DNA from: Exophiala sp. HKRS030
Taxonomy: Eukaryota; Ascomycota; Eurotiomycetes; Chaetothyriales; Herpotrichiellaceae
Assembly: GCA_023897205.1 (NCBI GenBank)
Contig: JAHWDD010000005.1
Span: 1,240,001 to 1,304,000, forward strand
DNA: 64,000 nt
Direction of reading: 5' to 3'
The translations under genes were made by a program, and so were the position numbers. A model generated the notes under the pieces. It saw nothing but the letters and a program-made list of their open reading frames with translations. It was not told the origin of the DNA and ran no database searches. Positions 22,644 through 33,753 of this stretch are shown here, piece by piece (within the stretch, counting starts at the first letter, position 1; each line of letters starts with the position of its first letter).

Positions 22644-24528
22644 CTACTCATTCTTTTCCGTGACCGAGCCTTCCTCGTCCACCTGGACAGCAGCTGTCTG
22701 GTGCACCACCTCGAGTTCTGATTGAGAAACATCTCCCAGACGACTCCTGATCTCGCCCCCTTTGAACATGAGCAGGACGACCAATAGAAAAAGTACAACT
22801 GAAAGTATAGCAAAGATCCCATATGCCCACCCGTATCCAACCTTCTCGGTGTAATGAGGCAGGTAGAAGGACACGTAGAAAGAAAATGTCATGCGGCAGA
22901 AGTTGAGAACGATTGCGACCTCACCCGCCGCATGTTCGTAGCAATCAACGGCATATGCGAATCTGTAGAAGCGTCAGCTCACTCTGAAGGCAATCTCACA
23001 ATGACGAGGATATCTTGAAAAGGTAAGAAGAGTCCATACGTGACCGTAGATATGATCTGAATAGCGAAGGAGTAGATGGCGATGGCGACGCAAGGACCAA
23101 TCCAATGCACTTCGTACTCCAGTGTGAGACCAAACATCATCAACCCCAACTACTCCTCGTCAGTATTGATCCTTTCGACAAATGGTCGCCATGTCACCTA
23201 CAGGTACTAGGATTGAACCGAGCCAATAAGCTTGAAGACGCTGCTCTGGATGTCGTTTTCCGTCCTTTTTCCTTGCAAGATAACGTACCATCCAGTCTGA
23301 TAACGGACCAGCAAAGGGCTCACCCAAGATCGTGCCAATGGCGAGGGGGATTGCGATTAGCCCTTGTCCAATTGCATCAAAATGATAGATCTCCGCGAAT
23401 GCCTGTTGTACCAGCGTGTAAGCACATACCCCGATTCCTTGGGAACAACTAGGTGACTACTCACAAATGGAAGCATGCCCAAAGCCCCAAACACACAAAA
23501 TCCATAGAGTGTACCGTAGTAGAACCCAGGAAAAATGACAGAAGGGTAGGAGAACATGATGCATGGATGCCAGAAGCTCCGGAAGGTGAGCTTCCTTCGC
23601 GGGAAACTCATCCATTTTAGCCGTTGTAAATATGTCTTCTTCGACGGGACGTCGACGAGGTTGTGGTGGCGATCATACAGCGTCTCCGGCAGGGCCGCCA
23701 CACACGAGGCCAACAACACACACCAGAGAAAGAATGTCAGCCACTGCATCCACCTCCAGCCTGCGTAGACCGTCACGAATCCATCGAGAAGTGTGCCGAC
23801 GTAAGGTGACAGTCCAACGAAAACCGTCCATATGCCCATCTTTTGCCCGCGTTCTTGAGCCACGGTCAGCAGAACGAAGGAATGTAGTATGATGGAGCAC
23901 CACTTTACCGTGGAGGAAGAATAGATCTTTGACCGTCAAAGGCCCTATACTCAGAGAGGCCGAGCACCCCAGCGCGTTTACCACCTATTTGTGTCAGCAT
24001 GTCAGATGCAAGACTTGAGTTTAGCAAAAGGTATACCCGAGAACCGCAGTACGCCCCAAGATTATTCGAGAGTGAACAGCCCAAGGTACCAAGGAGAGCA
24101 ACCACAGCCCCGGCTGTATAGACTGGAGTCCTTCCATAGCGGTATGAAAGCGGGACCCATAAAAGACCCCCAACGCCAGTGGTAACCGCGTGCGCTCCAA
24201 CTGAGTCGAGCATGGAAGGGACCGAAGTGTTGAAGGCCACAGCTTGCTCGAGGAAGCCGGACGCAGGAGAAGCCGCATCAAACGGCGTCTGGAATGCCAT
24301 AAATGCCACCAAGACTAAGACCACATGCTTTTGAGTCCATGACCAATTCAAGGGGTCGTTGGGATCCTTGGAAGGTATGGGAAGTATCTCACGGTAATCC
24401 GTACCGTCGATTCCCACACTCGCTTGGGTCGCGACCGGTTTTAGATCCGTCGCACCCTCCATGGAAGGATGAGGGTTCTCGAGATGTGTGGCACGGACGT
24501 GGAAATCGATAGCGATTTGGTCTGTCAT
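22644..24528 (-). CDS. Major facilitator superfamily transporter (DHA1-like)
   Basis: A 12-segment membrane carrier, probably proton-coupled, for import of a substrate or export of a product. The N-terminus is cytosolic and ends in DPNDPLNWSWTQKHVV, the classic lead-in to helix 1 of fungal DHA1 transporters. The loop between helices 2 and 3 reads LSYRYGRTPVY. Central blocks include KMGIWTVFVGLSPYVGTLLDG and GWRWMQWLTFF. The C-terminal half, split by several introns (about 23990-24020, 23862-23912, 23404-23460 and others to 22965), contains FAGPLSDWMV and ends in a Glu-rich cytosolic tail. About 500 residues. It lies between SDR-2 and the enoyl-CoA isomerase, well inside the island. Confidence 0.85.
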
Positions 24529-25519
24529 TGTGAGAGTGAACAGTTCAACACGTCTCGCATCACGAAAAAGTTGAGGGAGGGGACTTCACTATATATGTCC
24601 GGGGTCGCAGAGGTCTCTTTTCTGGGGAAAAAGGGCCACATAGTATCGCGGCAGTGTAGCCGAAAACTGGGATAGGGGGCAACGTCTGGGGAAATATAAA
24701 AAGACACCCTCTGAATGGTTGAGGTTTAAACCTCGACAAGGTCTTTGAATTGTCGACCGCGCGTATGCATCCTGGTCAGTAAGTACCTTACGCCCAGGCG
24801 GGATCGCAACCGTAACGATGGAACGAAAGCAGTGAACTGGCTAGTTTCGCCATTCACGGCTCGCCTGAACTGATCAATCAACGAATTCTTTCCTCCGTCT
24901 TAGCGTTATCGAGGTTTCTATACCAAACCAATTCCACAAAGCTAACAGGGGAATCCGAGTAGGAAATGGAATTTGCTTCACCCTGACCGTGTGATAGGAC
25001 ATGGATCCCAGTGGCTCTTCTATCGACAGTCGTCGCGCTCACGACAGCAATTGGAACGTGTCGTAGAGAACGACGACCCAATTACTGGTTTCCCAGATTG
25101 AGTGGGGCACCATGGTGCACTTGACCCCTAGGTGTTGGGTTTTGCGCATCACTCTCCCATTTATTCTACCCGATAAGTATTGAACAGGTGAAGATGGAAC
25201 TGCACTGATAGTAATGTCATTACCCGACGAATTTGGGATGTCTTTTCGACGCTTAAGCTGCACAATGCCTTTCGGAATAAATGTGGATCATCGTTCGGAA
25301 AGCTTAAGGCCGATTGGTAGTCCTTCAGAGCCCACCTCGGTACCTGTTGTTTCCTGACTCTTCGCTAAAGCTGGGCTTTGACTTGAAAATTGCTCCAGTA
25401 CGCTGACGACAACAAACATGTCTCGCGCAGTTACTAGGTACAAGGAAGACGCATCTCTCGTCCCGCTGCCCTCTAGCCAAAGCCACGCTTACGCACAACC
25501 AAGATCGACACAAGGTTGC
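24529..25519. other. Intergenic region upstream of MFS gene
   Basis: About 990 bases: promoter of the MFS gene (minus strand) and 3' UTR of the enoyl-CoA isomerase. TTTCGGAATAAAT at 25270 and GTTCGGAAA at about 25293 are present. No gene seen. Confidence 0.4.
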
Positions 25520-26627
25520 TCATAACTTAGCCTTGTCCGTCTTCTGCTTAGACTTCTCTATTGGTCGGTCAGCTTTCGGATGGTGAATTGCATCGGACAG
25601 TGTTTCAGGGCAAACTCACCACGAAGCATGTCCCTCTGTTGCTGAAATCTTTTGGTTGGAGCATCCTCCACAAACCTTTCCGCCAATGCGTCGGCAGCTT
25701 CGTGAACGGCCAGCAAGCGTTGGTCTCTCAGTGGACCATTCTGTAGCCTCTTTACTTCCATCATACTTTTCCCGTCATTGACTCGAAGCTGTTCTTCAAG
25801 AAACGCCTGAACGTTTTGATGGAAATTCGTGACTGGGAAAACTCGATTGACAATACCCCACTGGGCAAGTTCTTCGACCGAACATTTCCGGCCAAACATG
25901 AAGAAGTCGTTGCTGCGGTGCACACCGGTAGAAGACGCAAAGTGAATTGCGGATCCGAATTCTGGTACCAGACCAAGTTGACTGAAGGGTGTCTGTAGAT
26001 AGGACGACGTCGACGCCAATAGAATGTCCGCGACAGGGGGAAACCATGCAGCGCCAGCACCCACAGCAGGTCCATTCAGCGCAACCACCAAGACTTTCTT
26101 ATGATTGATCATTGAACGCATGAGTTCTACGGCTGTATGATGTGAGCGACTCGCTGGTAGAAACGCGTATTCGAACATTATACCTTCACTAAATCGAGCC
26201 ATATAAGCAACCTTTTTGGCAGCTGGACTTGGATATGATACTGGAGTCTGCTTTCCCTCCGCTAGAGGTTGTACACCACATTAGAAGGGTCTGGAAAAGC
26301 CCATGTAATCGCTATGAGAGTCGAGAGAATTGCAAACCTAACACATCAGCGCCGCTGCAGAAAAATCGCCCTTCACCGGTGATGACAGTAAAAACTGTGT
26401 CGGGATGTTCGTTGAGCTCTCGCAAAGCGGTCAGAATGTCCATCCGTAGATTTCCTCCGAGGGAATTCAGAGATTTCGGCCGGTTGAACTATGTATGCTT
26501 TCGTCAGGGTTGCCTCTTACACAGTCTTCAATGGCGATCTCGTGCTTGATCTCACCTTAATCATCCCAATCTGGCCTCGTATTTCGAAGACTATATCTGT
26601 GTACTTGTAACCACTTGGTGTCGCCAT
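25520..26627 (-). CDS. Peroxisomal enoyl-CoA isomerase/hydratase family protein (C-terminal AKL)
   Basis: Crotonase-fold enzyme acting on acyl-CoA thioesters, most like delta3,delta2-enoyl-CoA isomerases. Start MATPSGYKYTDIVFE. The oxyanion-hole segments are GRFFCSGAD and ALNGPAVGAGA. The isomerase acid is seen as Glu in GLVPEFGSA, at the position of the catalytic Glu in ECI-type enzymes, while the second hydratase Glu is not evident. A short last intron (about 25560-25619) joins DMLR to EKSKQKTDKAKL, giving an AKL PTS1; reading through the intron instead would lose this signal. Two other introns lie near 26206-26340 and 26490-26550. Divergent from regulator 2 (382 bases between starts). Role inferred: moving or hydrating a double bond during CoA-linked breakdown. 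Confidence 0.85.
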
Positions 26628-27008
26628 GATGGTTCAGAGTAGCTGCACATATGTTATGAATCTGCGTCAAATGTCTCCCGGTTACGAATTTGGGGGTCCA
26701 AAAAGTAGAATTAAAACCGCAACTCGGAAAGGATTTAAATCGGTCAAGGATTCGACTTATGTACGTTGGATCTGCCATAAGCATGCCGAGCAGATATTCA
26801 GGGACCTAGGCTATTTGCCGATACCAATGGCCGAGAAACACGGGGTCGGCGTGAGAATAGACCCCGCAAAGCCGGGGGCGAAGTGCTCGCCTCGAACAAC
26901 TCCGCTTTCTTTCTCTTCTCCCCGCCAGACTTTGCTCTCCCAATTTCTCACGTTGAACATCTCGTCACTCAAGAATTCAATCCGTGGGAACTCGAATATA
27001 CAACAGTG
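26628..27008. promoter_or_regulatory. Bidirectional promoter enoyl-CoA isomerase / regulator 2
   Basis: 381 bases between divergent start codons, suggesting shared control of an enzyme gene and a regulator gene. CTCGGAAAGG occurs near 26722. Confidence 0.45.
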
Positions 27009-29727
27009 ATGGTATCTCCGGAACTTTCCCCTTCAAGCGCTGTCGAAAGAAACCATGAACGTGCTGCAAAAGTCAGGGGCAAGAGACTGAAATACACAGC
27101 TCGGGCGTGGTAAGACGACTTGTGTCTGGCGATTCAACTTAGATGGCACGACTGACTGAATGACCTGGTTGGTCTAGCACGGAATGTCATCGCCGGAAAG
27201 TTAGGGTACGTAGGCTGTGTCACTGCTATTCGCAGAGGAAGACGTGCTCTGACTTGTGATATAAAGTGCAACGGGGTAGAGCCATGTTATAACTGCTCAT
27301 CCTCAGCAACCAAGTGTGTGTACCCTTCCGAGCCGCCTAGACCGAGAGGCCGTGCTAGAAAGGAAGACCAGAAGAAACAAATGTAGGTATCCGATCTGCT
27401 GAAACACTGCTATGGTGAATATGTTGGCGTGTAGTACCTCAACTGACTCCGATCCAGAACAGGGCCTCCAATATCTTACGAGGTGCAGCCAGCAATTCTG
27501 TCTAAGGACACGGACGCCATACTTGAGCGGCTCTTGCGGATAGAACGTGATGTTCAAGATCTCCGAACAGTCAGACATTCTAGGCGAGTCTGGACGCAAC
27601 CACCAGGATTCTGCGTGAATTCTGTCATCGAGTCCAAGCTAATCGAAACGTCAGTGAGCTCTCGCCTGGGAGCATTGCCGACGAGACATCGATTTCGACC
27701 GAGTCAGAGCTCATCGAACGAGAGAGCATCGACTGTATACACTCCGGCCATCGTGTTTACAATTCGTTTGCTGTTCAGATAGCGACATTGAAGAATGCCG
27801 CGTCGCCGAGCCCGTCTGCCATGTCCAAAGGAGATGAGCCTATTGGAACTGCCTCAAACAGAACTCCTTCAAATTGTGCTCAAATGGGGATCCACCCACG
27901 GGCCATTCGAAACGACATCAAGACTTTCATATCTTCATCGACACGCCTGAGATACTTACTGAATCTGTTCTTCGATGAGTACCACTACCTCTACCCGTGC
28001 ATTGATCAAGACCGCTTTGATATTCAACTACAAGGTCTTTTCGAACACTATTCGGTGCATCAAGACTGCTTGTTCCTGTCAGCTGGAGAACCTGAATCAC
28101 TCGTATTCGCTGCTCTGACATGCAAGATACTCGCCATCGCAGAGCATATTGAAGCCGACGGTCAATCTCCTACGACGACGACCAACGAGCTTCCACCAGA
28201 GAGGAATGTCCGTGGGCAGGCTTGGGACCGAGAAAGTGCAAGACTCTTGGGCCTGGCGTCACAAAGCGCAGACGACATCATGGACACCGTCCGACTCTTC
28301 ATGCTGGAGGTACTTTACATGTTGATGAGGGAAAACTTCAGAAAGGCATCACAGGCATTGTGCAGGGCCGTGGAGCTGGCCTTTGCCCTGGGTTTGAATG
28401 ACGAATCCACATGGGCTGGTTGTTCTATCGCAGAAGCCAGATCAAGACGAGTTCTGTGGTGGACCATATACTTCTTCGACCGAAGGATGGCGTACCGGCT
28501 TGGAAGACCGTACATGATTCGAGATTCCGAAGTGGCGGTTGCTGACTTCACAGCCGATATACGGACAATGGAAAGTATGCCACCACCAGCCCTTCATCTT
28601 TCGACTTCCACGCCAACGAGGATATCGCTCGACGTGGATTGGTTTCACTACCTACAATTCAACCTTGGCTGGGGACGTCTTTTTGCAAAGGCGTGGGATT
28701 CTCTTTACAGTTTGACCAGTCCGAGGGCCGGAAATGTTGAAGAAATCGAAATCATGGAGACTTTGTTGGCAAAGCTCAAGAGATCGCTTCCGACGGAAAT
28801 GAAATGGAGAGACACACTCAGCTCGTCAGGCAGCACCCAGCCTCCTGATGTACCAGATCGGAAGATTCGCATGAGTCTTGTGGTTTATACGGTGAGCACA
28901 CCCCGCCCCCTTCCATATACTCCTTTGGCTATTGAATTCGATCACACTCTCCCTGGTCATCACTATCGGCAGCGAACAAGGTAGCAAATTCTCCTCCCCT
29001 CACTAACCAAAAAGTCCAGAGGGCAAATCTCTTACAGATGTTAATTCGGAACAATCTTCACCTACGAGGTTGTGAACCTAACTACGGGTTGGATTCGTCT
29101 TCTTCCTCTGGCAAAGATCGAAGCTACACGACCCAGATATGTCACAAGCTTGCTGCTTCCACCGTGGAGGCCATTGTTTCCTACATTCGGACCCGACGCC
29201 GCGAGCGATCGTTTGGCACGTATGCGACCATGTGCATCATTGAATCACTCTACTACATGCTTTCCATGCCATCGTCGACGACCAACAACAACAGCAGCCG
29301 CAGCATCGACACTTTTGATGATTTCGAAGCCACAAAGAATTTGTCACTGGAACAGGCCTGGGAATGTCTGAATGATTTGAGTTGTCGCCGATTGGCAATT
29401 GCCACAAACGCACTGAAAGTATTGAAAGGCATCATTGAGACTAGGGTTGGTAATCAGCAGTCCCTCCTCCAGGACAAGCCAACGGGAGCATCTTTGAACA
29501 CCTGTCAAAATCATCGACCCTCTATTGATCAGGAGATCATCACCAACGTAGAATCTCGGCAGAGAGATCATGCTCAAGACACGGACTTTTATGATGTTGA
29601 CTTGTTCTCTATCGACTCTCAATTTGTGCTGCCGGACTTTCCTGGGTCAGATCTAGATAGGGAAGGGCCTTTGAGTAATGACATGGGAATTTGGGATGCC
29701 GAGCAGATGATCTATAGTCGGTGTTGA
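27009..29727 (+). CDS. Zn2Cys6 transcription factor 2 with fungal_trans domain
   Basis: Second zinc-cluster regulator of the island. The zinc cluster is assembled over three exons: RLKYTARA-, then C-TE-C-HRRKVR, then C-NGVEP-C-YN-C-SSSATK-C. The joining introns lie near 27113-27178 and 27207-27267. A basic linker PPRPRGRARKEDQKK follows, then a further exon with KDTDAILERLLRIERDVQDL (dimerisation coil). The fungal_trans domain runs from about FFDEYHYLYPCIDQDRFD to RRVLWWTIYFFDRRMAYRLG. One more intron (about 28890-29037) precedes the C-terminal region, which ends IWDAEQMIYSRC. Exon joins between 27600 and 27800 are uncertain. Only 94 bases separate its stop from that of the convergent thioesterase gene. 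Confidence 0.8.
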
Positions 29728-29821
29728 TGCATTAATTCCTTCCGGACTTAATATGTATACGCTTTCTGATTCTCCCATTTACAAATTCCACAACTTCTGA
29801 TGGTTTTTCCCAGTTCTTAGT

Positions 29822-30618
29822 TCAAAGCCTAGATCCCGGAACCCGCGGTTTCAGCCGCACGTTGATTTTGTTGTGGTCAAGGACATCGTAGACAATTTTC
29901 CCATCATCCGATACAATTTCGCCTCGAACAAGTGCTGCCGTCTGACCGATAGAGATTACTTTGCAGCGAATTTTCACAGTAGTATCTGTTTAGTGAGGAT
30001 ATGATATACTTCTTAGCCAAACCTTCTTTCAAGGAAGAGAAAGCATGTGGTAAACCCACGTCCAGGGGGTGCTCGAAGGCAAGTGACAGAAAGCGTCCGC
30101 GTCACGCCGCCACTCCATCTAATGCAAGAAGGTGTCAAAGATGGTAGTCTTGCATCACTGGATCGTTCGTGAATCAGGGGCATGACACTTACTCCCAGTA
30201 GCCAGGAGCAGCGTGAGGCGCTATCGACAGTGATGTGCACTGGTCTGCCACCGTGGGTCAGTTTAAAAGGGTGATTCTTTTCATATGGCCCCGGATAGAC
30301 GGCCGCGTACCGAGGATGAGCGTTGCTGCTCCTCCATGCAGCGAACCTGTGAATGTTTGTGAGTCCTCTTCCCGACAGCACTCAAGTCTGGTCGCTAATT
30401 GCTTCGTCTCACCTCCGACGTGAAGGAACTCGGGTCCCAGAAAGAGGCTGAAAACGACTGTGCCGTCGTCCTCGACATCCTCAACGCGAAGGTTGTCCAT
30501 GACTACCTTCTCGAATCCCTGTTACTTGGTTTCACACTGGTTAACGCGATACTCTGAGCTGGCGTCGCTCTTGTTGGACCTTGGAAGGGTTGAATACATG
30601 GAAGTTTCTCTCTCTCAT
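29822..30618 (-). CDS. Acyl-CoA thioesterase, PaaI/4HBT hotdog type (C-terminal SRL)
   Basis: Small hotdog-fold hydrolase that releases a free acid and CoA from a thioester. Read right to left: MRERNFHVFNPSK, intron (about 30518-30578), GFEKVVMDNLRVED, FLHVGG, intron, then the family signature GSLHGGAATLIL (HGG motif at the active site). Next come D-QCTSLSIAPHAAPGYWE, WSGGVTRTLSVTCLR and TTVKIRCKVISIGQTAALV. The last residues are RVPGSRL, a PTS1 variant accepted in fungi. Five short exons, all joined by GT-AG introns of 50-80 bases; no single exon shows the domain on its own. If translation began at the in-frame ATG at 30500 the protein would lose only about 19 residues. Confidence 0.75.
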
Positions 30619-31190
30619 GCGCTGATGATATCTTGAGGCGGGTACGGGTCAGCTTCAACGACATCGGCAGCCAGTGGCAATCTTACGTCTCCATCAAAGC
30701 CGTTACAGCCTCGCAGGCTTCTTTGCCTGTCTTTACAATCCTACCCATCTTAACGATAAACTGAAGCCAGTCCAGTGGTTGAAAATCGGCGCTTGGAGGG
30801 CCCCTACCGAATATTTGAGCGCGACGACGGCTCGCTCAGGGACGAAATCTCACACGACATCTGTGGAAGCATTACATTATGCTAGGCTAGCACAGGCGAG
30901 TAGGCCAAGCCAAACAACCATATTTCCGAGGAACAAAGTCATTCCGAGCACGTGGCAACTATGTTTTGGACGACCATTTTGTCGCGGTCGGAACGTACGA
31001 GAACCGATTTGCTGGGTGCCGAGGCTGAGCCACCGAAGGGAGAGGGGACAGGATCATGCCTCCCCCGAGCTCAAGCCCCAATACTATCATCTTCATGCGG
31101 ATGGCAGGGTACATCAATTGTCATTATTTGGATCCTGAGGCTACAATCACTGTTGACGAGTTACAGCTGTACCTAGGTATGTAGAGGCTC
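30619..31190. other. Intergenic region thioesterase / PTS2-SDR
   Basis: About 570 bases with the thioesterase promoter and the 3' UTR of the next gene. Two copies of TTCCGAG lie at about 30924 and 30942, and TACCTAGGTA at 31170. No gene seen. Confidence 0.4.
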
Positions 31191-32365
31191 CTATATCCAT
31201 TTTCCGCCAGTAACCTCGATGGTTTGTCCATCCACATAACTCATCAATGGGCTCACAATGGCAAGGACTGTTGCAGCCGCTTCAAATGGTGTTGCCGCTC
31301 TCTGCAGTGGGATATCAGCATAGCGGTTACCGGTCGACGACTTTTCCGTAGCTCCAGGAATTCCAAGTGCGACTTCAGTTCCATCTGACAAAGTGATGCT
31401 GTTGCCTTTATCTTTCCCGGTGGTTAATCGCGTTTGCACGGCCCCAAAGGATACTCTATTATTTATTAGTATCAACCTCGATGATATGCTGTGGACGAAG
31501 GTGAAGGAACCCACGTGTTGGCTCGGACACCGAATTGAGGGCCCCATTCCTTTTAAATAACGGTAAGCAAAAATAAGAATGGCTGCTGCGAGCATTAAAG
31601 ACTTGCTAACCTTGCATATTGTTTTTGTAAGGCCAACGAGACCAGCTTTGGCCCATGCATAGTTTGCTTGTCCTCTAGAAACCCAGGGGATATTAGGCGT
31701 TGTTGCTGAGAACATTGATTCCAGGTGAAAACCATCATCACTTACGCTGCGCCGTGTATTCCACTTGCACTGCTGATGTTGACAATACTTCGAGGTTCAC
31801 CGTCCTTTACACGGAAGTATGGAGCAGCCTCTCGAATGATTCTGAATGGCGCTGTGCCGTGGATAGCGACCATTGCCTCCCACTGCTTATCACTGGTCTT
31901 CAGAAGTTAACGAGAGAAAACCCAGCCAAAACATGCTGTAAAGGACTGTTTATCAATACCTTATGAACCACTGCATCCCAAGTGTAGCCTGCATTGTTTA
32001 CAATGATGTGAAGTTTTCCATTCCCAAACTTCGCAGCTTCCTGCACTAATCGGCGAGTCGTGTTGGCGTCTGTGATATCGCCTGGCACAGCCAATGCCTT
32101 CCCATTATTCAAAGCGTTGAGCTTGTCTGCCACAGCCTTCGCCTTACCTAGCGATAAGTTAAGCTCTGGTTGATATACTCAAAAGAACTGACCTACCTGC
32201 ATCAATGTCCGAGATGACCACTTTCGCTCCCTCGTTGAAAAAGAATTCGGCAATGGCAGCACCAATCCCCTGACCAGCACCGGTAACAATGGCCGTTTGA
32301 CCTGTGAGATACCCGCGTGGAGGGATCAAATGTCCAACAAACTGCGAAAGGCGAGTTTCTGTCAT
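31191..32365 (-). CDS. FabG-like short-chain dehydrogenase with N-terminal PTS2
   Basis: SDR of the 3-oxoacyl/3-hydroxyacyl reductase type. The start MTETRLSQFVGHL carries RLSQFVGHL at residues 5-13, an exact match to the PTS2 consensus (R/K)(L/V/I)-x5-(H/Q)(L/A), which directs proteins to peroxisomes through Pex7. Then come TAIVTGAGQGIGAA (cofactor), ISDID, DITDAN, NNAGYTWDAV, catalytic Ser in VNISSASG, and YAWAK (Tyr-x3-Lys). The end SYVDGQTIEVTGGKWI is the normal SDR tail without PTS1. Introns sit near 32140-32200, 31918-31960, 31680-31745 and 31452-31620. With the separate MaoC hydratase it could supply the two activities that fungi usually hold in one Fox2 protein. Pairing is an inference. 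Confidence 0.85.
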
Positions 32366-32662
32366 CGCTGGAATATTAAGTTGTCCGATACTGGTCAATA
32401 TCTCATGGTAACATGGTTTTTTGAAAGTATGGAAATGCTTGAAAGCAGGGAGTGGAACGGTTCTATCTGTCCTCGGTTTGGTACAATCTTTCCGAGGTAT
32501 TCCACAGCGGAGGCACCGAGCAGGAGTCTCCATTGTGTATGGATCGTAGGCCGAATTTCAATCATGTAATCAATGCCTTGACATTTTGAGGTCGTCTGAT
32601 TCCTTACTTTGATCGTTTTTTACCATCTCGTATAGGAGGACTACGTTTTTGCTCCCGCCTCT

Positions 32663-33495
32663 TCATAGCTCGATTGTATTGTAGGAAGGCCAGTTACTGA
32701 CGTCTAACCTTGCCCATTCTGATACTTTCTTGCAGATCTCCAGAAAAACATTCCCGTCACTTGCAGATACTCCTAATTGTCGAAGTACTTTCATATGCGT
32801 TAAAACGGGCGAACCTCCAGAAGGCAGAACGCTGGCAAGAACAACGAACTCATTTTCGACCGGACTGAGTACACTCAAATCCCCTAGAAAGTATCCATAA
32901 ACGATGTGTTTTAATGTCCATTCTACAAATATGGTCAGCTTTGCAAAGTTCGATAAAAACAACAGATACACTGACCTAGTTCGCTGTGATGATTGAATCG
33001 TGAAAATATTTTTTGCTCAAGGTCCTGAAAAGCTTGCTTGAACCAAATTTGTGAGCGCTGTAATGGTAGATCCGGTTCGTTCACGAGCTTGGCTCTCCGA
33101 ATGTTACCAGCTTCGTCATCCTTCTGGTCTGCGGCTTGGAGGCTGTAAGACGCAGCGATAGCACGGGGCATGCCGATCAATGTCCATGATTTGATGATGA
33201 CTTCTCGCAGCCGAATCGAAAGACTTCGGCGATAGGACTCGTCAAACTCTGCCTGTTCTAGTGCATACCGGTATAAATCCCCAAACCTGTCACCTTTGCC
33301 AGCTGCGGCTAACGAGGTGGCCTAAGTCATCGTCATTAAGAGTGTATAGATACTCAAAGCAGCATCAGAGAAGATACCAAGGTTGCCGCTACTTACCACA
33401 ATTATGTACCAGCTATCGGGAGGAAACCCTTTTGTCGGCATCTGTTGCACCTGTTTCAGGAGATCAGAGAACGACATCATTTTGAGGTCCGCCAT
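32663..33495 (-). CDS. AhpD/carboxymuconolactone-decarboxylase-like protein lacking redox cysteines
   Basis: All-helical protein resembling the fungal branch of the CMD/AhpD-like superfamily. Start MADLKMMSFSDLLKQVQ, then DSWYIIVATSLAAAGKGD. Next comes SIRLREVIIKSWTLIGMPRAI, which aligns by memory with the 'RLREALVKC..LIGIPR' helix of this group, and then KHIVYGYFLGDLSVLSPVENE and HMKVLRQLGVS. AhpD reductases use a Cys-x2-Cys; none is present here, so a disulfide-reductase role is unlikely. Two introns, near 33315-33400 and 32925-32975. It is divergent from the acyl-CoA synthetase gene, 258 bases apart, which suggests co-expression. Its reaction is unknown. Confidence 0.7.
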
Positions 33496-33753
33496 GTTTG
33501 TCCTACGGTATTGATCGCAAGGTTAGTATAGAAAAGAATTGTGGAGTGAGGAAGAAGTTCTGGTGAGGACACAACTTACGGAGAACTATTGTTTCAAGGT
33601 GATGATCAGTCGGTCGGAAAAAAGGGGACTTCATTCCGGGCCAACTCGACAGCACCGCGGGCCCCTCTCTCTCTTGTTATTTTTGAAAAGCTTTGGTGAT
33701 TCAATTGTGACAACACGAGCAATTCCAATTGCATCGCTCAGCCACTCGCGATT
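33496..33753. promoter_or_regulatory. Bidirectional promoter CMD-like / acyl-CoA synthetase
   Basis: 258 bases between divergent start codons. GTCGGAAAAA occurs near 33612. Shared regulation is inferred from spacing alone. Confidence 0.5.
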
